DNA from: Impatiens glandulifera
Taxonomy: Eukaryota; Streptophyta; Magnoliopsida; Ericales; Balsaminaceae
Length of the DNA: 64,000 bases
NCBI RefSeq assembly: GCF_907164915.1
Contig: NC_061863.1
Span: forward strand, 9,983,882 to 10,047,881
Reading direction: 5' to 3'
Part shown: positions 1 through 10,016 of the stretch, in pieces
How the letters are laid out: each line of letters begins with the position of its first letter
Numbering within the stretch: the stretch's first letter is position 1
The notes under the pieces: model-generated
Told to the model about the DNA's origin: nothing
The model's database searches: none
The model's input: the letters and a program-made list of their open reading frames with translations, nothing else
Made by a program: the position numbers and the translations under genes

Positions 1-1138
1 TAAAATAAAAATCCAAAAATAATTTAAGGTTAAAATATTGTATTTATTTTACCCAAATTAAACTTAAAAGGGGTTGAAATTATTTAATTGTGATTTTAAA
101 CATAAATTATGTATAATTTATGGTTTAAAACAATTAAATAAATATTCTCCAAATACCCAAAAATAAAAATAATGAACATAATATTTATTATGTTTCCAGA
201 AATAATTTTTGTGGAATTTTTTGTGAAGAAAATCGCAAGAAAATGATTAAAATTCGATTTCAAATCATTATTTTATAAAAAAATAAAATTAATAATCAGT
301 TGTAACCAAAAATAGGAAATTAAATTGCAGCAGGATCTTGGGTTATCAGATGAGCACCTGAGAATCATCCAACGCCCAAGAAGACGCCATGCACCCCGGT
401 GTAATGGAAGAATGCATGCGCTCGATCCACACGGAAGCAACTAACGGGACGTCGAGCTCATTAGCCGAAACGCCCAAACGTGAACGGATCTCCAATGGCA
501 CGCAACGACGTGTTTTGTTTTTAAACAAAATGACGTCGTTTTATTCGTCTTTCCCGGTTGAACAAGGAAATCGCCGGAAATGCGATCGATGGCCGACAAT
601 TCTTCCAGAAGCTCCAGCTCATCCATCTGTCATCCTTATCCTTCCATTTTTCTTCCCATGTGCTCACCTTATCTTCGTCGTCAATAGCCCTATACCTAGA
701 ATCTCCACATTAGCCTAGAACTAGGCTACCGAAAATAAGATCAGACTTAGGGATAGAACTTCAAATGGAGAAAATGAAGTTGAATTCATCCTCCTCAACC
801 GACCTAACCTAGTATAAATAGTCCCTAGGAACTCTCCTTTCAAGTCATCAAACAATTATCACATATTACATATAGAATCAAAGAATTAAAGATTCCTTTG
901 TTAAATTAACTAAAAAAGCCTTAACATTATCCTTTGTTAAATTAAGTTAAAAAGGGAAAAAGGAGGAAATTGCTAAATTAGATTAAATCATGAAAAATGG
1001 AAAATTATAAAAAGGGAAATCATTAAATTAAGTTGAACTATGAAGAACAATTTAATTGATTAAAATGAACTTAGGGTTAAAATGAACACACATGGTTTGA
1101 TCATGGTTTTGATGAATGAATAAAAATAAGTTCAGTAA
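1..1138. mobile_element. Retroelement-like remnant, possibly an LTR cut by the window edge
   Basis: The first 300 bases are very AT-rich. Positions 330-720 are richer in GC and include a palindromic GACGTC core inside T/A runs (about 525-545), a pattern common in plant LTR retrotransposon leaders. A clear TATA box lies at 813-820, followed by a short leader-like stretch. I recognise no protein in any frame; the open frames at 346-718 overlap on both strands and resemble no family I know. The LTR reading rests on composition and the TATA box only, and no matching second LTR is present in the window. Confidence 0.3.
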
Positions 1139-1189
1139 TGTTTTAATGCGCAGGTAAATTTGAAGAAGCGCTGACATTAGACTTGCTCC

Positions 1190-1437
1190 ATCACTTGAGT
1201 AGCCCAACAACAGAGTTGCGCTAATAGCATAGTTGCGCAAACAGCTAAGTAGTCCAACAACAGAGTTGCGCTAACAATTGAGTAGCCCAACAATAGAGTT
1301 GCGCTAACAGTTGAGTAGTCCAACAGCAAAGTTGCGCTAACAACTGAGTAGCCCAACAGTAGAGTTGCGCTAATAGTTGAGTAGTCCAACAACAGAGTTA
1401 CGCTAACAGCTAAGTAGTCCAGCAGAAGAGTTGTCAT
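1190..1437 (+). repeat. 33-bp tandem repeat inside the LTR
   Basis: About seven units of 33 bp follow one another, each built on AGTTGCGCTAACAGTTGAGT plus a short tail ending in CAACAACAG. Units differ by a few substitutions. Because 33 is divisible by three, the complement reads as an open frame of 11-residue repeats, which I treat as an artefact. More degenerate relatives continue at 1440-1502 and 3090-3400. Confidence 0.85.
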
Positions 1438-1502
1438 TAGTAAAGTTGAAGAAGCGCTAGCATCAAAATTTCCATCAGTAGAGCTAAAGAAGCGCTGACA
1501 GT

Positions 1503-3086
1503 TTAACCATTAATGAAATCAAAGTGTGGCATTTTATGGAGGCGTGAAGGACGAAACAAAGCAGGACATCTTCGACATCATGGGCATCAAGGAAGGCAGT
1601 TTTCTCGTAAGGTACTTAGGAATTCCGTTAACCGCGAAATAGATCGAGATCTCACACTACAAGCCGCTGATTAAAAAGGTAAAAAAACATGATATCTGGT
1701 TGGGCAACGAAAAAACTTTCTTATGCAGCGAGGATCGAACTTATCAAAACCGTGGTCATGGGCATAGTTGGCTACTGGGCACATCAGATGGTCATTCCGA
1801 AGAAGGTAATGAAGGATCTCGACACGCTAATATGGAACTTTATCTAGGGTAGTAGCGAAAGAAGAGGAAAAAAAGTCAAATGGACCGCTCTCTGTAAACC
1901 AAAGGGCGAGGGAGGCATCGACTTGAAGAACTGTATCGAGTGGAACAAGGCTCTCACATTCAAGCATCTGTGGGCTTTGGAGCGCAATCAGGAGTCACTA
2001 TGGATAAAATGGAGGCATAAGAGGTTTATGAAATACGAAACCAGCATCTGGACCTACAAAATTCATGAAGGTATGAGCTGGTCTCTAAAAAAAGATTCTT
2101 AAACTAAGAAGCAATATTGCAGATCTTTATGACATCCGGCTAGGGGATGGGAAAGACACTCTATTCTGGAATAACCCCTGGTTCTAAAACCAGCCTATCA
2201 TCCACAAGGAGTAGTTTCAAAATACCCGCATCAGAAAGGACTGCACATAAGCGAAAATCAGAGACATTAAAGACGGAAATTAGGACTCACTCCTAAGAAG
2301 AAATCTAGAAGGACAGAGGATACTTGATCATATAAGTAACATACAACTACACGAAAAACCGGATATTCATGAATGGAAAGTTGAGGACAATGGCAAGCTG
2401 GTATCGAAGAAAATATGGGAGGTAACCCGGGAAAAGTACAGAAAGTAGAATAGGCTCCTCTTGTATAGTCAACGAAAATTATCCCTAAACACCAGTTCAT
2501 CCTATGTCTCGCCTTCTGGGAAAGACTCAGCACTCGTGATCTTATCAGCAAGTATATGAGCATCCCAGACGCGAGTTGTCTTCTATGTAGAAGAAATGAA
2601 GAAACCATAGATCACCTATTCAGGAGCTGTTGTATTTTTATGGAGCTTTTGGACAGATTCTATAAAAGCCTAGAGCTGATTAGTTTCCCGAGCGAATGAA
2701 ATGAAATCAAAGATGCAGTACTACTCAAAGCCAAGTGAAATAGATTTGCAACAAGTGTGTTCAAGTGCGGCTTTGGAGCAGTGGTGTATAACATTTGGCA
2801 AGAACGGAATGCAAGGGTATATGGAAGAACCCGCAGGAGTGTTGAAGAGTTATGGAAATATATTGTATCGGATTGCAGCGCCCTCGCGGGAACGTGGAGA
2901 AGAATTCAAGAACGGAGCAAAACTAGAATATCTTAGAAACTGAAATTTACCGTTTTTTAAACTCACTAGAATTGAAAGCATTATAATCAGATAATTCATT
3001 TACGTTTTTAGCTTTTTAGCTTTTATTCAGAATATTACGACTTCAAAATCATTCTAGGCCTGTCTAGAATGATCTCTTAAACAAAA
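1503..3086 (+). mobile_element. 5'-truncated LINE (end of ORF2), nested in the Copia LTR
   Basis: Joining frames across several stops and shifts gives the C-terminal part of a plant L1-type reverse transcriptase. A segment resembling GGVKDETKQDI followed by RYLGIPLT lies near 1540-1640, then the thumb/connection region, and a zinc-binding RVT domain near 2480-2640 (CLAFWERLSTRD, then a CLLCRR cysteine pair followed by HLF). An IWQERNARVYGR-like end falls near 2790-2830. The element ends in an A-rich tail (about 3080-3089). The flanks AAAGAAGCGCTGACAGT (1486-1502) and AAAGAAGCGTTGATAGT (3087-3103) fit a target-site duplication, though the host sequence is itself repetitive. Many stops show it is dead. 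Confidence 0.75.
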
Positions 3087-4219
3087 AAAGAAGCGTTGAT
3101 AGTACAGTTGTCATTAGCAAAGATGAAGAAGCGATGGCAGTAGAGTTTCCATCAGAAGAGTTGAAGAAGCGTTGGCAGCAGAGTTGCCATCAGTAGAGCT
3201 GAAGAAGCGCGGATAGTAGAGTTGCCATCAGCAGAGCTGAAAAAGCGTCATCAATAGAGTTGATTAAACAACTGAGTGCGCTATCAATAGAGTAGTTCAT
3301 CAGCAAAGTTAATCAAATAGCTGAGTGTACTATAAGCAGAGTTCATCAGTAGAGCTGATCAACAACTATCAGTAGAATAGCTCGTTAGTAGAGCTCGTTA
3401 TTCCACATCAGCTGAATACGTCAAAATGTACAACAAGCTCTTTACTCTGAAAGACAAAACGATAAACGAATATTGCATTCTCATGCGCACTACTATCCCG
3501 TACGATACGCACTAACGAATATTTCATTCGTTTACGCACTACAATCCCGTACATTAAGCATACGATAAACGTTCAGTTGTCACGTATCTACGAAATATAT
3601 TCGACCATTGTACAACTGTCACGTATCTACGAAATAGATTTGACCGTTGACATGCATTAAATATAAAAAGGAATTAAAGAACAACAGCGAACTCTCTCGG
3701 TCATTCTCGCTATCAGAAAAGTCATTGTTCAAGCTATTTTGCAAGCCACTACGTTACGTTATACTTTGAGTGATAATCTTTTGTATTACTTGATAATCAT
3801 GTATCATTGTGTAAGTTGAATAGATAATGGTTTGTTCAACAGAGATTGTGATAGCTAGGAGTTTATAATAGACAAGTATTAAGACATGTGATCTGAGTGA
3901 GTTTGTATAGAGGCTATACAAATCAAAATCTTCTAGTCGAATCCTTTTGGAAACAGAAGAATGAGTGACGTAGGAGCTTTATCTCCGAACATCTATAAAA
4001 TCTTGTGTTGTCCGTTTATTGTTTCATGCACTATTGTATTTTCCGCTTCAAATCTCGCAAGCATTTTCTGCACTTGAAACCGTTCAAGAGCTTGTTACAA
4101 TTTCTCAAAGAATTGAAATAGATTTTCAATATCGAATAGGATTAAAATCGTATTTAAGTGAAAAATCGAACATCAGTATTCAACCCCCCTCTTCTACTGT
4201 TGTCATCGATCCTAACAAG

Positions 4220-4231
4220 TGGTATCAAAGC
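4220..4231 (+). other. Copia primer-binding site
   Basis: TGGTATCAAAGC differs by one base from TGGTATCAGAGC, the complement of the 3' end of initiator tRNA-Met used by most plant Copia elements. It lies two bases after the LTR end. Confidence 0.85.
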
Positions 4232-4270
4232 AACGTTTTCTATTCTCAAGCTACTGTAGATATCCAAAGC

Positions 4271-6348
4271 ATGTCTTACCTAAACAAGATTCTAATGTTC
4301 TTAAAGGAAGATTATAATGACTGGAAGATCAAGATGCAAGCACATCTGACGACATAAGATGATGATATGTGGTATGTCATCACAGATGGTCTCATGAAGA
4401 TTGTAAAGGTCAACACAGTCACAAATATAACGGAGGGTGATCCTAAGATGAAGGAGAAACCAAGATACGAGTGGACTACTGAAAACAAGAAGAAGGCCAA
4501 ACTCGACAATGTAGACAAAAACATTTTCTACAAAATCTTGGACTAGAATATGTTCAGCAAGATCAAGTCATGTCCCACTGCCAAAGAAATCTGAGAGAAG
4601 ATGACTCAACTTTTTGAAGGCAACGACCAAATAAAAGAAAACAAGTTGATGGTTTCTACACAAAAGTTCGACAGCATCAAGATGCGTCCGGGTGAGACTA
4701 AGACTAAGTTCGATAAAAGATTCAGCAGTATAGACATTGATCTCTCAACCCTGGGAAAGATATATAGCAACAGGGAAGTTGTTATCAAATCTATGAGAGC
4801 TTTGCCCAGAGAATGTGATATCAAAACTATGGCCATGAGGGAATCCAAGGACCTCAAGCAGATCGAGTTGTATGAACATTTTGCTGATCTGAAGGCCTAT
4901 GAGTTTGAGATAAACTCAAGGAATGAGGAGGGTCCGTCCACCTCCATCACAACTCAATCATTGGTGACTGCTGAAGAGTCACCTGCTTTGATAGCTGCCA
5001 AGTCTGCTAAACAGATCAACGACGATGCGATGTCACTATTTGTCAAGAAGTTTTGCAAATTCATGAGGAAGAATCATTCTAACTCTAATTCAAACAGAAA
5101 CAATTATAAATTGAGTCTAATGTTAATTTGAGATGTTTTAATTGTGACAAACCAGGTCACTTCAAGGATGACTACAGAAACTCAGAAGGGATGACAAGAA
5201 GTCATTTGAGAGGAAGAATAAGAAGGAACAGAAAGCTCTAATAGCTGAAGAAAGAAAGAGCAAATGAGTTGAAAGTCATTCTGATGAGTGCTACTCAAGT
5301 GAAAGTGAGGAAGAAAGTGTCAAATACTTCATGGCAGACGACAATGAGGTATTTGACTTCACATCTAACGAATTTACAAGAGATGATCTAACTACTGCAC
5401 TCAATAACAAGGTCATTAAGTACAAGAAACTGTCATTTCTTTTTAACGAAATAAATTTGAAAAACAAATCTTACCGTACAAGTTTATTAACTCAAAACAA
5501 TGAACCAGAAGTTTTGAAAAACAAAATAAATGAGTTATCAGTTGAGAATGAGAAGCTAAAAAAAATAATTCAGACTTTTTCTACTGAAAATCAAAGATTA
5601 AACTATGTGGTTAGTTCTTAGGCGAAGTCTAAAAATGCTCTCAAATAGCTGCATGAGCAGTAGAGGCCTATCGGATGCAAATCCGGTCTAGGATATGTCA
5701 AAAGCAATCCAGTTGAGTCCAGCAACAAGTTGAACCTAGTAAAAGGCAAACTTAATTTCATAAGTTTCGTCAAGGAAAATTCGATTGACATTAGAACTAA
5801 TCAAAGTTGTGATAACTTAACTTTGAAAGATGAAATTATATATGTTAAGCCAACTGACAGAAGCCCAAGAACAGGGCATCCAGATGGTCTGGTAAGCAAA
5901 AACCTGACAGAAAGCCAAGAATGTTTTATCAAAAATCATCTTCTAAAGTCAACGGATCATCAGTAGGTAGGAAGACATCTGCCAAGTCTAAAACATACGC
6001 ACAATTAACAACACAAAATGGGAGATCCATAAAAATAACTCAAATATGGATCCCCAATGGACTAATTAATCATGGACCCAAATGAATATGGGTACCAAAG
6101 CTGTCAATGTATATATGTGTAGGTAAATTAGGACAGTTGCCTGGAAGACTCTGTATGATATCTGGACAGTGGCTGCTCAAGGCACATGATAGGCAACAAT
6201 CGGCTACTAACAGACATATCAAAGTGCACTAGACCAAAAATCACTTTCCGTGATAACTCAAAAGATAAAATTGTGGGTAAAGGTAAGATTGTCCACGGTA
6301 ATTTTACTGTTAACAACGTTCTATTGGTAGAAAATCTATGTTACAATC
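4271..6348 (+). pseudogene. Copia gag and protease region, truncated
   Basis: Gag starts at ATG 4271 (MSYLNKILMF...). The UBN2-type gag core reads through 4271-5131 with in-frame stops near 4355, 4543 and 4591. A zinc knuckle (CFNCDKPGHFKDDY) near 5140-5185 has its last cysteine replaced by tyrosine. A charged, coiled-coil-like segment follows (5331-5621), typical of SIRE-type elements. The retropepsin segment near 6150-6345 shows LDSGCSRHM and ends at LVENLCYN, after which homology stops abruptly. Integrase, reverse transcriptase and 3' LTR are missing. Order, PBS and motifs make the Copia assignment firm. Confidence 0.8.
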
Positions 6349-7618
6349 ATTGGGTAAGTGCACTGTCTTTCGTTGTTGCTAGTAATGAGTTATGACTGAA
6401 ATGCACTCTTTATTGACTCTTTGGAGTGTCTAGACAATCGTTGTTTAAATGATTTTAAAGACGACAATGGATGGCAATTTGAAACTGCCCCTCAAAAACC
6501 GAACCGAATTGCCCCGTTTGGGAGGATTTTTCTCCGAAACTGAACGGGGATGGGGCAGGAATGGTATTTGGGTCCATCGCCCCGACCCATCCCGATTTTT
6601 CCCCGAATACTATAAATGTAATTAAATATATAAAATCACCAATATATTTATTTATTCACTATATTTTATAAGAGTGGTAAGTTTATTTCTTTATAATAAT
6701 ATAAAATTTTAATATATTACAATATATATTATATTTAAAAAATATTTTATTGTTTAATTTTATTATTTTTTTAAAAATATATTTTATTAGCGGTGCCCCG
6801 CGGGATTTCCCGAAACCGAAAAAAACCAAACGGGGCGGGGATGGTATTAAAAAAATCCCCGAAATAAAAATGAAGCAGGGATGGTAAATGCATTCCCCGC
6901 CCCGAACCACCCCATTGCCATCCTTAGACGACATCACTTCTTGGACTGTGAGTGTTGACAGATCCTTTGTTTCTTCAATGACAGCTACGATGGGATCATA
7001 TTTCTTAGGAAGGCATATGAGAATCTTTCACACCATTCTCTATTATGTGACATCTTCACCATGAGATTTTGTCTGGTTGACCAAATCAAAGATTTTGATC
7101 GAGAACTCTATCAGGGTCTCTATCTCTTTCATTTTGGCATTTTCGAATTCCCTTAGTAGTGATTGGAGCTTAATTGCTCTGACTTTCACATCTCCTTGAA
7201 ATTCACTCTACAAGATCTCTCATGCCTCTTTGGTTGTATCGGCACGCGTGATTCTGGGAAAGATTGTTTTACTGACTACTCTTTGGAGGATTGAAAGAAC
7301 GTTTGCTTCGGCTTATAGAGACTATTTAGTTCTTTCGGGTCAACTTTATTGAGGTCATTTTCTTCCTCTGGCTCATTCACTCCATTCTCTACAATCTCTC
7401 AATGATTAAGAGATCGAAAGATAGTCTTCATCTTTACGTACCAAAAATCATAGTCTTCTTCATTAAACTCTGAAATGAGATGGTTGATATTTATTGATGC
7501 GGTGAAATTGGATAGATTGGTAGGAGATTTTGATGGATTGAAAGAAACTTGAAGAATTGGATAGATTAGTAGAAGGCTTTGTGGATTGGTAGAACTTGGA
7601 GGAGTCTCTTACACCAAA
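6349..7618 (-). pseudogene. Copia gag fragment (UBN2 domain), interrupted by a MITE
   Basis: Read on the minus strand from about 7500 to 6360, the frames give a gag polyprotein start: an FWYVKM box near 7435-7450, then KEIETLIEFSIKIFDLVN (about 7080-7135), LPKKYDP (about 6990-7010) and KDLSTLTVQEVMSSLKSF, the last phrase being split by the MITE at 6467-6925. Several stops and frameshifts are present. At 6348 it abuts the other Copia fragment in opposite orientation. A primer-binding-like stretch lies at 7603-7616, next to the LTR start at 7619. Confidence 0.75.
6467..6925. mobile_element. hAT-type MITE, 459 bp, family A copy 1
   Basis: Terminal inverted repeats read ATGGATGGCAAT at the left and, as complement, AAGGATGGCAAT at the right. 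Perfect 8-bp target duplications AGACGACA flank it at 6459-6466 and 6926-6933, as expected for hAT transposition. The ends are rich in GGGG/CCCC runs and the centre is AT-rich; there is no transposase. A second family member lies at 24847-25490. Confidence 0.85.
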
Positions 7619-7850
7619 TGTTAGAATGTTTTGAAGAGAGACTCTAAGAGAGAATAATATTTTATTATTGTTTTAATATATTGGAATTGAATTGCAAAGC
7701 CTTAATATATAGGCTATAAAATAACTGAAAAATCTTGCTTGTTAATTAATATGAGAAGTATAATGTTTCACTCATAATTGATTTAAATTAAATAATAAGA
7801 TAATAAAAAAATTAATTGTTAAGATTTTCTAATAAATATGATGGAGGTTA
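7619..7850 (-). mobile_element. LTR of the reverse-strand Copia fragment
   Basis: On the minus strand the LTR ends in ...CATTCTAACA immediately before the primer-binding region, so on the plus strand it opens with TGTTAGAATG at 7619. A TATA-like stretch (TATATATTAAGG on the minus strand) lies near 7710. The far edge is not defined; 7850 is an estimate. Confidence 0.5.
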
Positions 7851-8177
7851 CACCACATTATTAAGATGTAATATTCTTTTTAATCATCGAATGCTATCAA
7901 GAATGGAAATGGGATGGAAATGAGTGGTGGTGAGTGATACAACCAACATGTCATTATTATTTATGATATTGTCCTAATCATTGTTGTGTGTTCCTATGGA
8001 GATATTATTAATAAGGATTAAGATTTTATAATTATGAACTTTATCATGGTAATTAATAAACTTTATCTTGTATACTTTGTATATCTAAATATTGGATGTA
8101 TGTTTTATTAAAGTATTTTAATTAACAATTATTTGAAATATGGATTTAAGTGAAAAACCAGCTTATATTGCTCATAT
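7851..8177. other. AT-rich intergenic stretch
   Basis: No coding potential, RNA gene or repeat recognised. Confidence 0.5.
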
Positions 8178-8191
8178 AAACATTACTGAAC

Positions 8192-8983
8192 CAGAAAAGT
8201 CAGGAAGAAGAAAATAAAAAAAAAGGAAATAGAGGAATTCAAACTCAAAGATCAAACAGTTGTAGAAGAAAGCAAGAAGAATTCTGGGAAAAAGGAAAAC
8301 AGTGAGGGAAAGAAAGTAAAAGAAATCAAGGTGAAGAGGAAAAGAAAATTTTCTGTAATGCGAAGGATCAGGATGGAAAAGGAAGATGAACCTCAAGATG
8401 TTGTTGAGGAAACTCAAGAGGAAGACACCCAGAATTTCAAAGCTGAAACAGAGAATTCAAAAGTCGATGAAGAAGATTCCAAAATCAATTTGAAGTCTGA
8501 AGCCGAAGATAAGAAAGACAAAAACACAAAAATTCAAGTTGAAGATAACAAAGGTAAAAGCCCCGAAATTCTCAGAAACAATTATTTCTATCAAATCAGA
8601 ACGGGCTCGTACAAAGAGAGAATTCAAAATGAGAAACAACAATACTCATCATCCTCTTCAATACAATCTCCTTATATTGTTAGAGGAAGAGGAAGGGGAA
8701 GAAAAAGGGGAAGAGGAAGAGGAAGAGGAAGGGGAAGGGGAAGAAGACCTCTCAATGAAGATAGATGGCTTGCGAAAATCCCAAGCTGGGATAGTTAGGT
8801 TTGAATGTAGTCTTTTCTATTTGTAATCTCTGTTTTTTTTTAGAATGTATGAATGCTACTAATCAGTTTTTTAGGGTCTTTTGATTGTCATCCTTAATCA
8901 TAGCTAGGGTTTGTCTAGCTTTGATTTCTGACCCTCCCACTTTTGGAATTTTAATGAAATGGTTTTAACTGTTTTCCCAAAAA
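8192..8983 (+). mobile_element. Retroposed insert with 14-bp target-site duplication
   Basis: The 14-mer AAACATTACTGAAC occurs at 8178-8191 and again at 8984-8997, the second copy immediately after an A-run. This is the signature of LINE-driven target-primed insertion. The insert holds an open reading frame that runs from its very 5' edge, a 3' untranslated region of about 180 bp, and a poly(A) remnant. It is therefore a 5'-truncated reverse-transcribed RNA: a processed host mRNA, or the tail of an unusual LINE. Confidence 0.8.
8193..8798 (+). CDS. 5'-truncated ORF: Lys/Glu-rich with RG-rich C-terminus
   Basis: The frame is open across the whole 5' part of the retroposed insert (8193-8798, about 201 codons) with no initiation codon at the junction, so the original protein was longer. 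The N-terminal two thirds are dominated by Lys and Glu (mixed-charge, probably disordered). Near the C-terminus there is an RGRGRGRKRGRG-type basic block, then RRPLNEDRWLAKIPSWDS and a stop. RG-rich tails occur in RNA-binding proteins, but no folded domain is visible. It lacks the RNase H or zinc-binding RVT end of typical plant LINEs, which favours a retroposed host mRNA. I do not recognise the parent gene. No promoter is evident, so expression is doubtful. Confidence 0.5.
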   Translation, partial: RKVRKKKIKKKEIEEFKLKDQTVVEESKKNSGKKENSEGKKVKEIKVKRKRKFSVMRRIRMEKEDEPQDVVEETQEEDTQNFKAETENSKVDEEDSKINLKSEAEDKKDKNTKIQVEDNKGKSPEILRNNYFYQIRTGSYKERIQNEKQQYSSSSSIQSPYIVRGRGRGRKRGRGRGRGRGRGRRPLNEDRWLAKIPSWDS

Positions 8984-8997
8984 AAACATTACTGAAC

Positions 8998-10016
8998 ATA
9001 TATCTTTTCATAAAGCTGAGAGATATAACCGACTTAGTTTAATATTCAAGGGAATGAGGGTGAAAATAATACTAAGTCTGTAATTAAAAATAAAAAATAA
9101 AAGTTCCAACGAATAGATGAGGTTGGAGGGAAAATATTCCTAGTCTTATTAGACCGATAAATCACTTGTTGGGACGAACATTTTAACTCAATTAAGTTTG
9201 ACCATTATCGTCTTATGAATGAGCATATTAATATATTATTGAAATGTCGAATATAATAGCAAGGGCAATAATATAAGTGAATTTTTCATTTACTATAACG
9301 AAACAAAAGAACCAAATTTTATTAATTACGCTCTTGCTTTCATGAACTAAACACTCTATTATGATGCGCTTTAACTATTATGAGATGTGTTTTTATCATT
9401 TTCAAAAAAGAAAAAGAATAATGTTACAACACGATTTAGGATTCTTATCATACTCCTCTTATTTGATCCATTCTTATTTTGAAAGTATACTGAGATTTCT
9501 TTTTAATATAAGTCAACCAAATTTTTGAAGCAAAAATTTAATCATTCGTTTTCATCAAATTATAAACTACCTAATGAAAATGTTTTAATACATTGTTATA
9601 CCAAAAATTTTCATGTCCATATTTGAAAAATCTACAATAATTATAACTTATATTTGCCGAAAATCAAAATGATGAAAAACATTGGTTGAATCATGATATA
9701 AAATACAAGCTGATCTTGAGAAAAAAAAGTCAAACATTACCTAATGACTATTCATTGTCAATAAAAATAATATTCACTCTTCTTACACTTGAAATAACAA
9801 TATAAATATGATAAAAAAATATACATTCCACAGATAAGCTTCTTCCTCCAATATCGATGCTACGTTTGACTCTTCTCTCCCATAAAATAATTTTTGTTAA
9901 TTTTTTAATTTCTTTAAAAGTTACATATATATATTAAAAATAAAAAAAAAACGTTTAAACATAACAACCAAACATTACATGAAAATAACAAATAAAAAAA
10001 TATCATACTTAAAAAG
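8998..10016. other. AT-rich stretch without recognised features
   Basis: Only A/T runs are seen. The last 150 bases may be the 3' untranslated part of the reverse-strand LINE that ends at 10017. Confidence 0.5.

Larger units (their letters stand above)
1139..4217 (+). mobile_element. 5' LTR of a SIRE/Maximus-type Copia element, split by a LINE
   Basis: The 3' edge is firm: CCTAACA ends at 4217 and is followed two bases later by a primer-binding site. The 5' edge at TG 1139 is inferred, because the same unusual repeat vocabulary (GAAGAAGCGCTGACA, GCCATCAGTAGAG and similar) runs from 1150 to 1502 and resumes at 3090-3420. Removing the LINE at 1503-3086 leaves an LTR of about 1.5 kb, in the usual range for this lineage. 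A TATA-like AAATATAAAAAGG near 3660 would be the U3 promoter. No 3' LTR is seen; the element breaks off near 6348. Confidence 0.6.

Noticed and set aside
346..718. Overlapping open frames on both strands near the left edge
   Set aside because: No recognisable domain, no codon pattern and mutually overlapping; the region reads better as a retroelement leader.
1177..1437. Open frame of 11-residue Leu/Ala/Thr repeats on the minus strand
   Set aside because: It is created by the 33-bp tandem repeat in an LTR; no start context or homology.
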